Of a stretch of DNA of 64,000 nt, positions 8,934 through 17,500 are shown one piece after another; positions within the stretch are counted from its first letter, which is position 1; each line of letters opens with the position of its first letter. The position numbers and the translations under genes are program-made. The notes below the pieces were generated by a model. The model had not been told where the DNA came from and searched no databases. It saw only the letters and a list, made by a program, of their open reading frames with translations. Source of the DNA: Phycisphaerae bacterium. GTDB lineage: Bacteria; Planctomycetota; Phycisphaerae; UBA1845; UTPLA1. Location of the stretch: NCBI GenBank assembly GCA_019636475.1, contig JAHBXN010000001.1, positions 1-64,000 on the forward strand, read 5' to 3'.

Positions 8934-10565
8934 TTACATTCCCATGCCGGGGTGACCGCCGCCCTTAGGCTCCTTCTTCTCCTTGATCTCAGCGACGGCC
9001 GCATCAGTCGTCAGGAGCAGCGCCGCGACAGATGAGGCATTCTGCAGCGCGACGCGCTCGACTTTCGCAGGCACGATGACGCCCATCTTCAGCATGTCAC
9101 CATACTCCCCGGTCAGTGCGTTGTATCCGAAATTCGTGTCTTTCGACTCAAACACCTTCTGTGCGACGATGCTGCCATCGACGCCGGCATTCTCCGCGAT
9201 GCACTTGATCGGAGCCCAGAGCGCCCTGCGAACAATATCGACGCCGGTCTTCTGATCGCCAGACAGCTTCTTCTCTTCCTTGTCGAGCACCATGGCCAGG
9301 GCTCGGAGCGGAGCCACGCCGCCACCCGGCAGAATGCCCTCCTCGACGGCCGCTCGACACGCATGAAGCGCATCCTCGACGCGGGCCTTCTTCTCCTTCA
9401 TCTCGACTTCGGTGGCAGCGCCGACCTTGATCATCGCCACGCCGCCCGACAGCTTCGCGAGTCGCTCTTCGAGCTTTTCGCGATCGTAGTCGCTCGTGGT
9501 CTTGGACGCTTCGTTCTTGATCTGCTCAATGCGAGCCTTGATGTCGCTGGTGCTCCCTGCGCCCTCAATAATCGTGGAGTTATCCTTGTCCACCACGACG
9601 CGCTTCGCCTGACCGAGGTCCTTCAAATCGATGCCTTCCAGCGTGATGCCGGTTTCCTCGAAGATCGCGCGGCCGCCGGTCATGATCGCGATGTCTTCGA
9701 GCATCGCCTTGCGCCGATCGCCGAAGCCGGGGGCCTTCACTGCACAGCACTGAAGCGTGCCGCGAAGTTTGTTCACGACCAGAGTCGCCAACGCCTCACC
9801 TTCTACGTCTTCGGCGATGATGAGCAGCGGGCGGCCGGACTTCGCAACCTTCTCCAGAATCGGAATCATGTCCTTGATCGACGAAATCTTCTTCTCGTGA
9901 ATCAGGACATACGGCTTCTCGAGGCGGACCTCCATCTCCGCCGGATCATTGATGAAGTGCGGCGAGAGGTAGCCCTTGTCGAACTGCATTCCTTCGACGA
10001 GATCAACGATGGTGTCAAGGGCCTGACCCTCTTCGACCGTAATCACGCCGTCCTTCCCGACCTTCTCCATGGCCTCGGCGATCTTCTCGCCGATGTCGCT
10101 TTCATGGTTGGCCGCGCATGTGCCGACCTGGGCGATCTGCTTCGAGTCCTTGACCGGCTTGGCCATGCGCTTGTATTCAGAGACAATCGCCTCAACACCG
10201 GCTTCGATGCCACGCTTCAGGTCCATCGGATTCGCCCCGGCGGCCACGTTCTTGAGACCCTCGTTGAAAATGGATTCAACGTACACGGTCGCCGTGGTCG
10301 TCCCGTCGCCTGCGTCGTTCGACGTCTTCGTCGCGACTTCCTTCACCATCTGGGCGCCCATGTTCTCATAGGTCTCCTCAAACTCGATCTCCTTCGCGAC
10401 CGTGACACCGTCCTTGGTCACCGTCGGCGAACCGAACGATTTCTCAAGAACGACGTTTCGGCCGCAGGGGCCCATCGTCACCTTCACGGCTCGCGCCAGT
10501 TGGTTGACGCCGTTTCGGATGGCCTCGCGGGCCTCCATGTCGAATGCGATCTTCTTTGCTGCCAT
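8934..10565 (-). CDS. groEL: Chaperonin GroEL
   Basis: This 543-aa 60-kDa chaperonin subunit has canonical features: the ATP-binding motif GDGTTTATV, the apical domain with [13 protein letters not shown], and the equatorial motif [20 protein letters not shown]. The C-terminal tail GGGHPGMGM is a short form of the GGM repeat. It assembles into a tetradecamer that folds proteins with GroES. It is the third gene of the unit groES, 103-aa unknown, groEL. A GGAG site lies about 10 nt before the ATG. I found no CIRCE (HrcA) operator upstream of the operon. Confidence 0.97.
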   Translation of the reverse strand: MAAKKIAFDMEAREAIRNGVNQLARAVKVTMGPCGRNVVLEKSFGSPTVTKDGVTVAKEIEFEETYENMGAQMVKEVATKTSNDAGDGTTTATVYVESIFNEGLKNVAAGANPMDLKRGIEAGVEAIVSEYKRMAKPVKDSKQIAQVGTCAANHESDIGEKIAEAMEKVGKDGVITVEEGQALDTIVDLVEGMQFDKGYLSPHFINDPAEMEVRLEKPYVLIHEKKISSIKDMIPILEKVAKSGRPLLIIAEDVEGEALATLVVNKLRGTLQCCAVKAPGFGDRRKAMLEDIAIMTGGRAIFEETGITLEGIDLKDLGQAKRVVVDKDNSTIIEGAGSTSDIKARIEQIKNEASKTTSDYDREKLEERLAKLSGGVAMIKVGAATEVEMKEKKARVEDALHACRAAVEEGILPGGGVAPLRALAMVLDKEEKKLSGDQKTGVDIVRRALWAPIKCIAENAGVDGSIVAQKVFESKDTNFGYNALTGEYGDMLKMGVIVPAKVERVALQNASSVAALLLTTDAAVAEIKEKKEPKGGGHPGMGM

Positions 10566-10649
10566 ATGCTTGTCACTCCGATGATTCGTAATCCGTGCGA
10601 TCTATTTTCGCGTGATCTCAATTCCAATTGCCGCATCCGGCTCACGCCC

Positions 10650-10961
10650 TCAGCGGTCCAGGTCGTCCTCTTCCTCGGCGCTCTCGAAGGGCTCGTCCGT
10701 CCATACCTTGCCCTTCGGCTTCACCTGCAGTTCCACGGTCTCCACAGCTTCGGCGTCGAGAAAAATAACGTCGTCAACCATTTCGCTGTCCACGTAGTCG
10801 GAAACGCGAATCTCAACGCGAAATCCGCCGTCGAGCCGCGAATATGCCAGTGGGTGAAGGTGCATGGCGTCCTCATTGCCCGGAAACGTCAGAACCAGAC
10901 GCGCCTGGGGGCCGAACTTGATGGCCTCCTCCAGCGCGGCGGCGAACAACGTAGGTCGCAT
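10650..10961 (-). CDS. Unknown acidic protein between groES and groEL
   Basis: This 103-aa protein is not one I recognise. It looks like a small alpha/beta domain with alternating hydrophobic strands (RLVLTFPG, FRVEIRVSDYV, VDDVIFLDAEAVETVELQV). A strongly acidic tail follows (ESAEEEDDLDR). It has a good ribosome site (AAGGG, 6 nt before the ATG) and lies 74 bp after groES and 84 bp before groEL on the same strand, so co-transcription with the chaperonin is likely. It could be a co-chaperone or accessory factor, but that is inference from position only. Confidence 0.65.
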   Translation of the reverse strand: MRPTLFAAALEEAIKFGPQARLVLTFPGNEDAMHLHPLAYSRLDGGFRVEIRVSDYVDSEMVDDVIFLDAEAVETVELQVKPKGKVWTDEPFESAEEEDDLDR

Positions 10962-11035
10962 CAGTTCCCTTCTTTCCTCTGCGAACGATTCGACGCGGCG
11001 CGGACGACGCGGCGCCGGATTCGTTCCGGCCCACT

Positions 11036-11338
11036 TCAGTTCAGCACGGCGAGGATGTCTTCCTCACCCATGATGAGAAACTCTTCGCCGTTGATCTTTA
11101 CTTCTGTGCCCGCATAGCTCGTGAAGAGCACTTCATCGCCCTTCTTGACCTGCAGCGCACTGCGCTCACCCGTATTCAGCAGACGCCCGTCGCCAACCGC
11201 CTGCACGCGACCACGCTTCGGCTTCTCTTTGGCCGAATCCGGGAGGACGATGCCCCCGGAGGTCACCGCATCCGCTTCAATTCGCTTGATCAGAACCTTG
11301 TCACCCAACGGGCGAACACTGACCTTTGTAACTGCCAT
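11036..11338 (-). CDS. groES: Co-chaperonin GroES
   Basis: This is a 100-aa Cpn10. [16 protein letters not shown] is the first strand pair, followed by a mobile loop segment ([16 protein letters not shown]) and the C-terminal ILAVLN. It caps GroEL as a heptamer. The ATG at 11338 is chosen because AAGGAG lies 8 nt upstream; two upstream ATGs are too close to or ahead of that site. It is the first gene of the groES-unknown-groEL unit. Confidence 0.95.
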   Translation of the reverse strand: MAVTKVSVRPLGDKVLIKRIEADAVTSGGIVLPDSAKEKPKRGRVQAVGDGRLLNTGERSALQVKKGDEVLFTSYAGTEVKINGEEFLIMGEEDILAVLN

Positions 11339-11403
11339 TCTCATTGCTCCTTGGTTGTTAACCGATTCTCTTTCTGATTCGGGCCTGAACAACGCATTTG
11401 ACG

Positions 11404-11415
11404 TTGCGGCCGCAA
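11404..11415. promoter_or_regulatory. 12-bp palindrome upstream of groES
   Basis: TTGCGGCCGCAA is a perfect 12-bp palindrome located 66 bp before the groES start, inside the presumed promoter region. It could be an operator. It does not resemble CIRCE, whose TTAGCACTC half-sites are absent. Confidence 0.3.
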
Positions 11416-11428
11416 GTTTCCGACAATG

Positions 11429-11446
11429 CCGTCCGCCAACGGACGG
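11429..11446 (-). terminator. Weak hairpin after the receiver-like gene
   Basis: A 7-bp perfect stem (CCGTCCG/CGGACGG) with a 4-nt loop lies 12 bp beyond the stop of the minus-strand gene at 11459-11881. It has no T-tract, so it may be a weak terminator or a processing signal. Confidence 0.3.
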
Positions 11447-11458
11447 AGTCTCAACACC

Positions 11459-11881
11459 TTAGTTCGCCATTGCTGAATCGCCGGGATAAAGCCAGTCGAC
11501 TCGGTACACCTGTCGCACAAGACGGAAGACCACCGGCGTCACAAGATCCCGTCGGTCATCGACCGCGACAACGCTGAATGCGTTCAACTGAATCGCATCC
11601 TCCATGAGCCGCCGATCCAGCTCCGATGCAACCAGAAGTACAGGCAACGTCAAGCCCGAACTGCGCAACCGACGCAATACGCTAAGACCGCCCTCACGCG
11701 GAAGCGCATCGTCGATGATCGCAACATGCACGGCCGGGTCGGCAGCCATACCCATCGCATGATCGCAGTCAGTCGAATGAAGGAGGCGCACAGGCAACGG
11801 CGCCAACGCCCGCTCCAGGCCGTTCGGCCAGTTCGAGCCGTCCGCGTGAGCGATGAGTAAATTCAATCGACTCGCCATCAT
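11459..11881 (-). CDS. Degenerate response-regulator receiver domain protein
   Basis: This stand-alone 140-aa protein follows the CheY-like layout. Strand 1 is NLLIAHADG, VAIIDDALPREGGL contains the acidic phospho-acceptor position, and LPVLLVASE is strand 4. The conserved Lys of strand 5 is missing (SVVAVDDR instead of the usual A-x-Y-L-x-K-P). It may therefore be a pseudo-receiver that acts by protein contact, not by phosphorylation. There is no output domain and no adjacent kinase. It lies upstream of groES in the same direction, separated by 120 bp and a hairpin. Confidence 0.6.
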   Translation of the reverse strand: MMASRLNLLIAHADGSNWPNGLERALAPLPVRLLHSTDCDHAMGMAADPAVHVAIIDDALPREGGLSVLRRLRSSGLTLPVLLVASELDRRLMEDAIQLNAFSVVAVDDRRDLVTPVVFRLVRQVYRVDWLYPGDSAMAN

Positions 11882-12340
11882 GCGTCATTCGTCGATCTTT
11901 CTGGCGAGAAACCGGAATCTCGCGATGACCGACCTCGGCCACACCCATGAGGCAAGCGGGGTGCCAGAACGCGGCGTGATGAGAAAGCATTGCACGAATC
12001 GTCGTAAGTGATTGTTTAGATTTGACTTAGATAGATTCAACGATAATAGACGGCGCGTTGAATTTAGATCGATCGACGACAAAATTGGCAGGATGGGCTC
12101 AAAAAACGATCAATAATCTGTCATTCTGGCACGATGAAACGCACCAAAATCTCGATCAACTGGGTTGGGTAAAGCTGCCCGGATGGGAAGACCGCCGTTA
12201 CCCCCATTTTGCCCAATTCGGAGCCACAAATCGTTCTCAAGAGCGACGTAATTCGATCGCCGACAATCTGGCAATACGCTACCTCTTGAAATTAAGAAGC
12301 TTAAGAATCGGAAAACTTTGACCGGCGCGGACGATCTCGG
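11882..12340. other. AT-richer intergenic region, probable regulatory zone
   Basis: About 460 bp with no recognisable protein gene. Its base composition is more AT-rich than the flanks. It lies directly upstream of the sigma-54 promoter at 12342-12357, so it is the place where an enhancer-binding activator would bind. I could not identify a clear activator palindrome. TTGACT at 12022-12027 has no well-spaced -10. Confidence 0.45.
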
Positions 12341-12341
12341 C

Positions 12342-12357
12342 TGGCACGGGGGTTGCT
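12342..12357 (+). promoter_or_regulatory. Full-consensus sigma-54 (RpoN) promoter
   Basis: TGGCACG at 12342-12348, four bases, then TTGCT at 12353-12357 match the sigma-54 consensus TGGCACG-N4-TTGCW at every defined position, and the preceding base is C (Y). The GG of the -24 element and the GC of the -12 element are correctly spaced. Transcription should start near 12368. No protein gene begins downstream on this strand before the terminator at 12511-12550. Confidence 0.8.
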
Positions 12358-12367
12358 TCTTACGGGA

Positions 12368-12550
12368 TTGGCGAAAGAAATGAAGTTGCGAGAAAAGCGC
12401 CTGAAAACAAACCTGGAGTTCCAACGACTACTACCCCCGAGAGCATGAAGCGGAAAACAGGCTCTCGGTTTAATCGTGCCGATCCCAGAAATGGGTCGGT
12501 TGTGTGTGAGGGGTGGGCCAGAGTGCGAGGCTGGCCCACCCTGCTTTTTT
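12368..12550 (+). ncRNA. Putative sigma-54-dependent structured small RNA
   Basis: The predicted transcript of about 180 nt runs from the sigma-54 promoter to an intrinsic terminator. Three stem-loops are visible. The first is CCGAGAGC/GCTCTCGG (12437-12444 with 12461-12468, 16-nt loop). The second is CCGATCCCA/TGGGTCGG with a GAAA tetraloop and one bulged T (12479-12499). The third is the terminator stem (12511-12541). The 5' third is purine-rich and largely unstructured, as in many base-pairing sRNAs. A 22-codon frame starts at the ATG at 12380 and ends at 12448, so a short peptide or dual-function RNA is possible. It matches no RNA family that I recognise (not tmRNA, RNase P, SRP or 6S by eye). 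Confidence 0.6.
12511..12550 (+). terminator. Strong intrinsic terminator of the sRNA
   Basis: An 11-bp perfect stem (GGGTGGGCCAG at 12511-12521, CTGGCCCACCC at 12531-12541) with a 9-nt loop is followed by TGC and a run of seven T. The T-tract is on the plus strand, so it ends plus-strand transcription. The only plus-strand promoter seen upstream in this gap is the sigma-54 site. Confidence 0.9.
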
Positions 12551-12678
12551 TACGTCGGTGTCGATCCTATCGGGCACGGACAGCTGAATTCAAGCATCAA
12601 ATCCGTCGCGCAGCGGGGCGGTTCTGATTTTCGCGGTTTTCGGACCCATTTTGGCAGCTGTATCGCGATTCGACGACC

Positions 12679-14067
12679 TTATTTCTTCATTTCCGACATC
12701 AACCCAATCAACGCGGCACTGCTCCGCGCTCCGGCCTCGAAATCCGCGACGTGCAAAAACTCGTTCGGGGAGTGGGCGTTGCAATTGGGTTGGCAGTAAC
12801 CGAGCATCAGACTGTCGGCGCCGAGCAGCGACTTGAACATCGGAAGAATTGGCAGGCTGCCGCCCTCTCGCATGAGAATCGGCGTCTTACCGAATCCCAA
12901 CTCAACCGCCTTGCGGGCGATTCGCATCCCCTCGGATTGCGGATCGGCGAGATATGCCCCGCAAGCCGCGTGGTCCAAAATCTCCACCCGCACCGTACCG
13001 GGCACGCGCTTTCGAACCGCCTCGTCGAAAATGCGACTGATTTCATCGGCATCCTGATCCGCCACCAGGCGCATTGACACTTTAGCACCAGCAAATGAAG
13101 GAATGATCGTGCTTGAACCCTCTTTCATGTAGCCGCCGTAGATGCCGTTCACATCGAGTGTCGGGCGCGCCGATCGGCGCTGGAGATTGGAGTAGCCCTT
13201 CTCGCCACACGTGGCGGGACTGCCGACATCGGCGAGGAATGCCGCCTCATCGAAGGGAAGGCCGTTCATCTCCCGCACTTCGTCCGGGGACATCTCTCTG
13301 ACGCGCTCATAGAAGCCCGGCAGCGTGACTCGGGCGTCGGCGTCGTGGAACGACGCGATGAGCCTGGCCAGTTCGTTCGCAGGATTCGCGATCGCGCCGC
13401 CGTAGGTGCCGCTGTGCAAGTCCTTGCCCGGTCCGCGAATGATCACTTCCTTGTAGACAAGGCCGCGCGTCGCGATCGTGACCGCCGGCATTCCCAAGCC
13501 GAATTGGGCGGTGTCGTGGATGACGATGTAATCACAGGCGAGGCGCTCCCGATGTGCTTCGATCAACGCCCGGAGGTTTTTGGAGCCGACCTCTTCCTCG
13601 CCTTCGATGCAGAACTTGACGTTGATCGGCAATGAGCCCAATGTCTTCATCCACGATTCGACCGCGAGAATCGCGCACAGCAACTGCCCTTTGTCGTCCG
13701 CGGAACCGCGACCAATGATCATGCCGTCGCGAATGACCGGCTCAAAGGGGCCGGTGTGCCACAGCTTGAGGTCTCCTTCAGGCTGAACATCGTAATGCCC
13801 GTAAATCATGATCGTCGGGCGTCCGGGGACTTGCGGCCCTTCCGCGATCACGGCCGGGTTGCCGGGGGTCCGGACCACCTGCGCCTGGAGGCCTGCCGCC
13901 TGGCAGCGATCGCGCGTCCATTCCGCGGCGCGTTGCGAGTCGGCCGCATGTTCCTTTTGAGCGGAGATGCTGGGAATTCGGAGATAGTCGAATAGTTCGG
14001 CCTGAAAACGAGCCTTGTTCGCGTTGAGATACTCGATGCACTTACTTATGGATTGAACAGCGGACAT
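12679..14067 (-). CDS. M20 family metallopeptidase (dipeptidase-like)
   Basis: The product is 462 aa from the ATG at 14067, with GGGAG 7 nt upstream. The open frame continues to 14328 without family sequence. It has the M20 zinc-site motifs YGHYDVQP and GRGSADDKGQ (His-x-Asp and the bridging Asp) and the catalytic IEGEEEVGS (Glu-Glu pair). A dimerisation domain sits in the middle (about 200-320), with KDLHSG in the usual place. The last metal His should be in the C-terminal NAHSPNEF. Members cleave dipeptides or N-acyl amino acids in the cytoplasm, and the closest pattern is the CNDP/dipeptidase branch. It is divergent from the BFD-like gene. Confidence 0.9.
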   Translation of the reverse strand: MSAVQSISKCIEYLNANKARFQAELFDYLRIPSISAQKEHAADSQRAAEWTRDRCQAAGLQAQVVRTPGNPAVIAEGPQVPGRPTIMIYGHYDVQPEGDLKLWHTGPFEPVIRDGMIIGRGSADDKGQLLCAILAVESWMKTLGSLPINVKFCIEGEEEVGSKNLRALIEAHRERLACDYIVIHDTAQFGLGMPAVTIATRGLVYKEVIIRGPGKDLHSGTYGGAIANPANELARLIASFHDADARVTLPGFYERVREMSPDEVREMNGLPFDEAAFLADVGSPATCGEKGYSNLQRRSARPTLDVNGIYGGYMKEGSSTIIPSFAGAKVSMRLVADQDADEISRIFDEAVRKRVPGTVRVEILDHAACGAYLADPQSEGMRIARKAVELGFGKTPILMREGGSLPILPMFKSLLGADSLMLGYCQPNCNAHSPNEFLHVADFEAGARSSAALIGLMSEMKK

Positions 14068-14237
14068 GGGCATTCTCCCGGGCGATGACATGGGCTGAAA
14101 CGACACGTATTTGAACCCGCACATCATACCTGCCGATCGGTCCGCGCGGGAGAGCGCAGCCCGGATTCCGGTGATTAGATCCGCGCGGACGGCATGAGTA
14201 TTCGTTAGAATCCATCTGGCGATTGCGTCGCACAACC

Positions 14238-14531
14238 ATGAAACCGGACGACGACATCTGCTATTGCTTCCACGTATCGCTGCGAAAGCTTGTGAATTTC
14301 GCACGTCGCGAACAGCCCGCGCGACCATCGCAGATGTCAGACTGCCTGAACGCCGGGACGGGCTGCGGCTGGTGCATTCCGATCCTTAAAATGATTCACA
14401 GCCGAACGGCCGACGGCGCAGAACTCCGCGAGGACGAAGACATGGAGGGTCTGCCGAAGACAGCCTCGGAGTATGAGGCCGCGCGGCGCAGCTACCTCAA
14501 GTCTGATCAGAAGAATCAGTTCAACGAATGA
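14238..14531 (+). CDS. BFD-like [2Fe-2S]-binding protein
   Basis: This protein of about 97 aa has a bacterioferritin-associated-ferredoxin fold pattern: ICYCFHVSLRKLV near the N-terminus and later CLNAGTGCGWC. The four Cys (CxC and a later C-x2-C, with a further Cys before it) are suited to a [2Fe-2S] cluster. The C-terminal 35 residues are charged and not part of the domain. BFD-like domains serve in iron release from bacterioferritin or as domains in nitrite reductases and other oxidoreductases. No such partner is next door. The start is uncertain: the ATG at 14238 is preferred on family alignment, but no clear ribosome site precedes it. Confidence 0.7.
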   Translation: MKPDDDICYCFHVSLRKLVNFARREQPARPSQMSDCLNAGTGCGWCIPILKMIHSRTADGAELREDEDMEGLPKTASEYEAARRSYLKSDQKNQFNE

Positions 14532-14541
14532 CGCCGCCCGG

Positions 14542-17500
14542 CTACTGGAGGATGTGAAGCCGGCGAACGTCGAATGGAAACTCATTCATCATGTAGACGT
14601 AGGAGGGATCCCCGCGGTGCTGATACATTGACCTGGGGCGTTCGTACGCGCCCATCTCGCCCTGTGTGCCCTCGCCGCTGAACACATATCCGCCGTTGCC
14701 ATCGGGATCGAATGACAGCACCGTCCATTCACTTCCGGTGTGCAAACGCCCTGTCACGAAGATGCGTCCGTTCGCGTTCACGATCGCCCGATCCGCGCCG
14801 ACCAGTGGCGGCAATTCCCCGACGAACCTCGGCTCTTTGCCGGCGACGTTATACACACGACACCGCGCGCCGCCCTGATCGGTCACGCATACATGATTGG
14901 TCGAATACGCAACGGCCTCCGGTCGGCGAAACCGGAAATCCGGATCGAGCATTCCGATGGGCTGGCCGCGCGAGCCGAGCATCTGAACGCGATGATTCCC
15001 GCGGTCGGCCACGTAGATGGTGCCGCGGTCGTCAATCGCGATGTCGGCGGGATCGCGGAAATCGCCCGGCTCGTCGCCGGGCTGTCCCGGCCATTGGTCG
15101 CGGCGCGGCATTACCTCGACCAGTTCTTCCGTGGCCGGATCGTACACGGCGAGGACGTGGTTGACCGGATCGGTCACAATCATGCGACCATCCGGGGCGA
15201 AAGCGATTCCCTCATAGGCCGGATGGTACCCCGGAGCCACATCGGTCTTCATCTGATGGGGTTGGGTGCCGGCGCGGCCGTCCCAGTAGAACATCTGCGA
15301 TTTTCCGTTGCCGCGCGCGGTCATGTAAGCGTAAGCGCGATCGACCGCGAAGCGAACGCCCTCCTTGTCATACGGAACGTAGCCCGGCTCCGACAATCCG
15401 CTCTCGCGTCCCATTTTGTCGACAGTGGACACGGCGAAGAACGTGTCGAGTGAATAGGGTCCGCCGTAGCTGAATTCGTCGAAGTAGGACTCGATTCCGT
15501 GAGGAAAGTTTCGCGGCTCCGGCGGGTTGTGCACTGACACCAGGGTCCAAGGCTTTGCTTCCTGACCTGCAAACCCGGTGCGTTTGTAAACGCGAAACTC
15601 CTCGACATTGGCGGGGTCAATTTCCTTGGGAAGAATCCAGGTCAGCACCAGCGGTGGCGGCGATTGCCGGCGATCCCACATTTCGACGGCCGCGAACGGA
15701 GGGGCCGGCAGCGAGGCATCCTTCGCGGCAAACCTCGTCGCGATGTCGATGACATAACGATCCTTCCGTCCGCGCAGATAGGCGACATTGCATTCGGCCA
15801 GCGTCACAAAGCGAAATTCCTCATTACGCTGTCCATGCCGCAACCGCAGAAGAATGAGGCCGTTGGTTCCCTCGACGGCAATATGCCCGAACGGATTGCC
15901 CTTCAGTTCGAAGCCGCCGGGCGTCCGGTGAGGCGGGGCGTCGACGTTGATCAGCTCCGCAATTCCTTCGGCATCAGAGACTGTGGACACGATGGGATCG
16001 GTTCGTCCGATGCCGATGATCCTCCCGGCGTCGGGCCCGTCCGCGGCAAGCTGAAACACGTCGACCTGCACGTCCTGGAGCGGACGGCCATCGGTCGCGC
16101 GCAACCGCAGCGCGATGGACGCCGGCAACTGGTACCGGTAGTCGCCGCGAAAGCCGCGAGGCCGACCGATGCAACTGTTGAGAAAACCGGCCTGTTCCTC
16201 GGAGAGGGGGAATCCGCCGGGAGTATACATCAGCGAGGCGCGCGATGGCGAGAAATGTTCGAGCATCGCGAATCGTTCGTTGATGTCAAGTACATAGCAC
16301 TGCTCGATCGTCGTATCGGTCGTGCGCAGGTCCGCGAGCCCGAGTTGCGCGCCGATGTCCTGAAGCGATTTCCAGTTCACTTTCGCGTTTTCACTTTTCG
16401 CATCGACACCCTTTGGCAATTTTCCGAATCTGACCAAGGCGGCGTATTCGGCCAGCGCGATTTCGCGATCACCCGACTTGATCTTTTGCTGGAGCCCCGG
16501 AAGCCATGACGACTGCGTCGCCGAATCCAGCGGATCGTCCACGACCACGATTCGATCGCAGAACACCCGTTCGACCACGCCGTTCGGAGCCGATGGGAAC
16601 ACGGAAGCCGCGAACAGCGCGTTCAGATTTTGAACAAGATACTGCGCATAGTCCTCGAAGCAGAATGAATCGACCGGATTCGGCGAAAGCCGGAAAGACT
16701 CATACCGTTCTCGTGCCACGACAAAGGCCACCGAGAGCGCGCGGGTCGGCTGAGTGAAAGTGTTGTTCCACCGTAGCGCGTCCGGCTCCGTGGCGGCCGG
16801 GTCGATCTCCACTCGAAGCTCATGCTGACCATCCTGCCATACCCACGGCACTTCGAACTCATGCGTGCCGCCGGGAACCAGCGGCGGTAGCGCGACATCG
16901 GGCGTGAGCTGCTGACCGTCGATTGACACACGACAGGGAACGCGACGAGAGTCCTCGTGGCCTGCATTGAGTATGTGAATCCGAAACGACACGGTTTCGC
17001 CCGATTTCCGGTTCCACGCCTGGCCGTCCGGGTTGATGTCGAGTATCGGCAGTCCGCCGCGCATCGCGACATGCCCATGCCAGGATGGGTCTCGGGGCAA
17101 TCGCTCGACAAATGCGACGGTCAGATCGGGAAGCTCGAACCGTCGTGTGTGCCGCTCGTGGCGACGCAGATCGAACCGATCCACCTGATCGAGCGGAATC
17201 TCGCGCTGGAGACCCGAGGAATCAAACACCAGAATCCGGTCGGCCCATTCGACCACTTTGCCGCACGCCGTCGATCCATCGGTGAGCTTGACCAGATCGC
17301 AATAACCTCGATTTCCCAGTTCGAATCGGTATCGCAGGTGGGTGTCGACATTCTCGGTGGCCGCCCGCACAGGACGGTCATCGGCCGACAAGCGTGACGC
17401 GGGCATGCCGCACAGCAAGAGGGCCAGCGAGACGGCCGTTCTGATGATGTGACGCTGTTGCGAATAACTTGTATGCGGCAACCCCCGGCGAACCGGTTCC

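Noticed and set aside
9363-11117. 584-codon open frame antisense to groEL and its upstream genes
   Set aside because: Its translation is a mirror of the groEL region with no family content. High GC and codon bias of groEL keep the antisense frame open.
11339-11460. CIRCE operator upstream of groES
   Set aside because: The TTAGCACTC/GAGTGCTAA half-sites are not present.
12022-12047. TTGACT plus GATAAT as a sigma-70 promoter for the sRNA
   Set aside because: The spacing is only 14 nt. The sigma-54 site 300 bp later fits far better.
12058-12321. 87-codon plus-strand frame upstream of the sigma-54 promoter
   Set aside because: Composition is irregular, there is no ribosome site, and it ends before the promoter. 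I treat the region as regulatory.
12445-12627. 60-codon frame crossing the sRNA terminator
   Set aside because: It reads straight through an intrinsic terminator (stem plus seven T), so it cannot be expressed from the upstream promoter as a whole.
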